In this document: one piece after another, positions 40,727 through 42,093 of the stretch
Layout of the letters: every line of letters begins with the position of its first letter
Numbering within the stretch: position 1 is the stretch's first letter
Assembly: GCA_905234535.1 (NCBI GenBank)
Contig: CAJOII010000027.1
Location: 1-42,093 of the forward strand
Source: an uncultured Ruminococcus sp.
GTDB lineage: Bacteria; Bacillota; Clostridia; Oscillospirales; Acutalibacteraceae
Length of the DNA stretch: 42,093 bases
Reading direction: 5' to 3'
Position numbers and translations under genes: made by a program
The notes under the pieces: model-generated
Databases searched by the model: none
Seen by the model: only the letters and a program-made list of their open reading frames with translations
What the model was told of the DNA's origin: nothing

Positions 40727-41302
40727 TTATGCTTTTTCAGATAACCTTTGCCTATTTTTCAGTCTCGCTGTCAGAAGGGGTCCGATCTCCTTGAGCTTTT
40801 GATCACGCACTTTGTAATCGGGCAGGATCCGCTCGACCTCTCTGTAAAATTTTTCGGAGTGGTTCATCTCTTTTAAGTGGCAGAGCTCGTGAACGATCAC
40901 CGCGTCCCTGATCTCAGCGGGCGCGAGCATCAGAAGACAGTTGAAGTTTAGGTTCTTCTTCGTCGAGCAGCTGCCCCAGCGGGTCTTCTGAAAGCGCAGG
41001 GTCACCCGATTGCAGCTAACCCCCATCAAGGACGCATAGTACCGCACCCTCTCGGGAAAATACGCCTTTGCCTGTTCTTTGAGACGATCGAGCTCCTCGT
41101 CTGTCAGGGGCGGGATGTTCTCGGTCGCCCGCCGTCTTTCTTCCTGTTTCTTCTTCTGTCTTTCGATCCAGTCTCTGTGACTTTCAACAAAGGAAATGAT
41201 CGCTTTCTTCGACGCTCTCTTGGGCGCTCTGACAACCACCCCTCCGTCTTTAAGCTCTAAAGACAGCGTCTTTCTCTTTGAGCGGATAAGTAAAAAGTCC
41301 AT
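40727..41302 (-). CDS. YgjP-type (DUF45/SprT-like) zinc metalloprotease
   Basis: About 191 residues, cytoplasmic. The ATG at 41302 (MDFLLIRSKRKTLSL) follows AAGGAGG by 7 nt; open frame upstream contains the promoter. The YgjP/WLM-type core has RFQKTRWGSCSTKKNLNFN, then the zinc motif VIVHELCHLKEMNHSEKFY (HExxH plus a third His), and ends with a basic tail. In E. coli the relative YgjP is poorly characterised; in the related SprT/Spartan family the fold cuts DNA-protein crosslinks. Its N-terminal 25 residues are the usual basic beta hairpin. The gene is monocistronic. Confidence 0.9.
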   Translation of the reverse strand: MDFLLIRSKRKTLSLELKDGGVVVRAPKRASKKAIISFVESHRDWIERQKKKQEERRRATENIPPLTDEELDRLKEQAKAYFPERVRYYASLMGVSCNRVTLRFQKTRWGSCSTKKNLNFNCLLMLAPAEIRDAVIVHELCHLKEMNHSEKFYREVERILPDYKVRDQKLKEIGPLLTARLKNRQRLSEKA

Positions 41303-41321
41303 GGCTGAACCTCCTTTTCTC

Positions 41322-41350
41322 AGTGTAACACAGAAGCAGTCCCGAATCAA
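41322..41350 (-). promoter_or_regulatory. Promoter of the YgjP-type gene
   Basis: On the minus strand TTGATT (41350-41345), 17-bp spacer, TACACT (41327-41322). Confidence 0.5.
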
Positions 41351-41392
41351 TTTACAATCCTTCAATCGTTTTGTAATCTTCTCGTTATCGAG

Positions 41393-41421
41393 TTGACATC
41401 CTAAAACAGAGATGATAAACT
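41393..41421 (+). promoter_or_regulatory. Promoter of the macrodomain gene
   Basis: TTGACA (41393-41398), 17-bp spacer, TAAACT (41416-41421). Confidence 0.65.
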
Positions 41422-41449
41422 TTTATCAATATTTGAAAGGAGCGATAGG

Positions 41450-41866
41450 ATGAATCAAAACGAGAGAAGACTCTATCTGATCCGCGAGCTTTTAAAAGAA
41501 GACCGTCGATATGACCGATTCATCCCCGAAGAGATGACGGGGAGTCAGCAGAGGGATCTTCTCAGGTCACTGATGAATGTCCGCATGCCCGCTCCCGTCA
41601 GTGAAGAATTTCTGTCCGTTCAGGACGAATATCTGACTGAATCGATCAAGGAGAAGGGTATCACTGACCTCTCCGATCTCGAAGAGATCGAACAGGATCT
41701 CTATCTCTGGCAGGGAGACATCACGACCCTGCGCTGTGACGCGATCGTCAACGCCGCGAACTCTCAGATGCTCGGCTGCTTTCAGCCCTTGCACAACTGT
41801 ATCGACAACGCAATACCTTACTTAATCACACACAGACCTATCACATCATTCAAGGCAAGTGCCTGA
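41450..41866 (+). pseudogene. Zinc-type macrodomain protein (protein-ADP-ribose hydrolase), truncated
   Basis: The start is intact: promoter, AAAGGAG 7 nt upstream, and the family N-terminal helices (RRLYLIRELLKED, DLLRSLMNVRMPAPVSEEFL). The macro core begins DLYLWQGDITTLRCDAIVNAANSQ, followed by the zinc-binding MLGCFQPLHNCIDNAI. Full members (SauMacro/SpyMacroD type) then continue with H-AG--LR and a further ~130 residues containing the rest of the ADP-ribose pocket. Here homology stops right after CIDNAI (about 41812) and an unrelated 19-residue tail leads to a stop. The gene is therefore cut at about half length, most likely by a recombination or insertion event or deletion. The N-terminal half alone should not be an active hydrolase. 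Confidence 0.75.
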
Positions 41867-41898
41867 TACATTTAATATATACTTTCAATCCGTTACAA

Positions 41899-42093
41899 CT
41901 GCAAAAGGAGTATTGCCATATTCTTCGGCATTACCGTGAGGCGCACGGTATGACGAGAGAGCAACTGAGCGCGTCGACAGGGATCCCGGTTGGGAAAATC
42001 CAAGATTATGAATGTAACAATATGGCGCTGCATTATGAATCCGCAAGTATAATCGCCGACGCTTTAAACATCAAAAGCGCATTACTCTTGGAT
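41899..42093 (+). CDS. XRE-like helix-turn-helix protein, partial
   Basis: The frame that starts upstream of 41899 and runs off the right edge encodes LQKEYCHILRHYREAHGMTR and then a helix-turn-helix typical of Cro/CI (XRE) proteins: EQLSASTGIPVGKIQDYE and ASIIADALNI. No start codon with a ribosome binding site is visible. The frame is open back to the macrodomain breakpoint, so this may be the 3' part of a gene that has also lost its 5' end, or a gene with an unusual start. The end lies outside the window. It is in a different frame from the macrodomain, so it is not a fusion. Confidence 0.5.
   Translation, partial: MQKEYCHILRHYREAHGMTREQLSASTGIPVGKIQDYECNNMALHYESASIIADALNIKSALLLD

Noticed and set aside
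1-42093. CRISPR array, tRNA or rRNA genes, phage or transposase genes
   Set aside because: None was seen when reading both strands; the dispersed repeats are too few and irregular for a CRISPR array.

Overview
The window reads as a chromosomal segment of an anaerobic Gram-positive gut or rumen bacterium of the Clostridia, most likely Ruminococcaceae/Oscillospiraceae. The reasons are three secreted proteins with type I dockerin repeats, strong AGGAGG-type ribosome binding sites, sigma-A promoters with 17-bp spacers, Firmicutes families (MecA, class II GalT, MgtE, short RNase Z, DUF554, DUF6512), and a moderately GC-rich genome. No rRNA, tRNA, CRISPR array, phage module or transposase gene was seen.

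Layout. 1-6 kb: the N-terminal part of an MBOAT acyltransferase, a zinc-ribbon membrane protein, a CLC-type (probably fluoride) antiporter, an ECF sigma factor overlapping a probable anti-sigma factor, a DUF218 membrane protein and an unknown protein. 6-9 kb: mgtE, whose own promoter drives a leader of about 210 nt with a 32-codon reading frame, then an unknown membrane protein. 8.8-14 kb: a 57-aa secreted peptide coupled by TAATG to a dockerin protein, a GH13 glucosidase, MecA, a class-3 lipase overlapping mecA tail to tail, and a YD-repeat lipoprotein. 14-19 kb: an rlmB / pseudo-P-type ATPase / rpe operon and DUF6512. 19-27 kb: PAP2 phosphatase, DUF554, asnB with an acidic tail, an M14 carboxypeptidase, ribF and galT. 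27-33 kb: an oligopeptide ABC importer (oppB-oppC-oppD-oppF, then oppA). 33-37.5 kb: an SDR enzyme, RNase Z, a two-zinc-ribbon protein and a membrane-anchored EEP-family hydrolase. 37.5-42 kb: a GH25 lysozyme with dockerin followed by an IdeS-like cysteine protease with dockerin, a YgjP-type metalloprotease, a macrodomain gene broken after its zinc motif, and an HTH fragment running off the edge.

Themes. Extracellular degradation is well represented: three dockerin proteins, GH13, GH25, M14 and IdeS-like peptidases, with an Opp importer that could take up the peptides. The most unusual gene is the 888-residue protein at 14890-17556. It keeps the P1B-ATPase architecture but has lost the phosphorylated Asp, the TGD motif and the metal-binding CPC, so it is probably a pseudoenzyme. 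A second notable signal is a family of intergenic hairpins after stop codons. Four copies keep the stem by compensatory changes, and two of them sit in a composite unit of about 150 bp (hairpin, terminator, GAGCGCAGCGAG-type box) between convergent genes.
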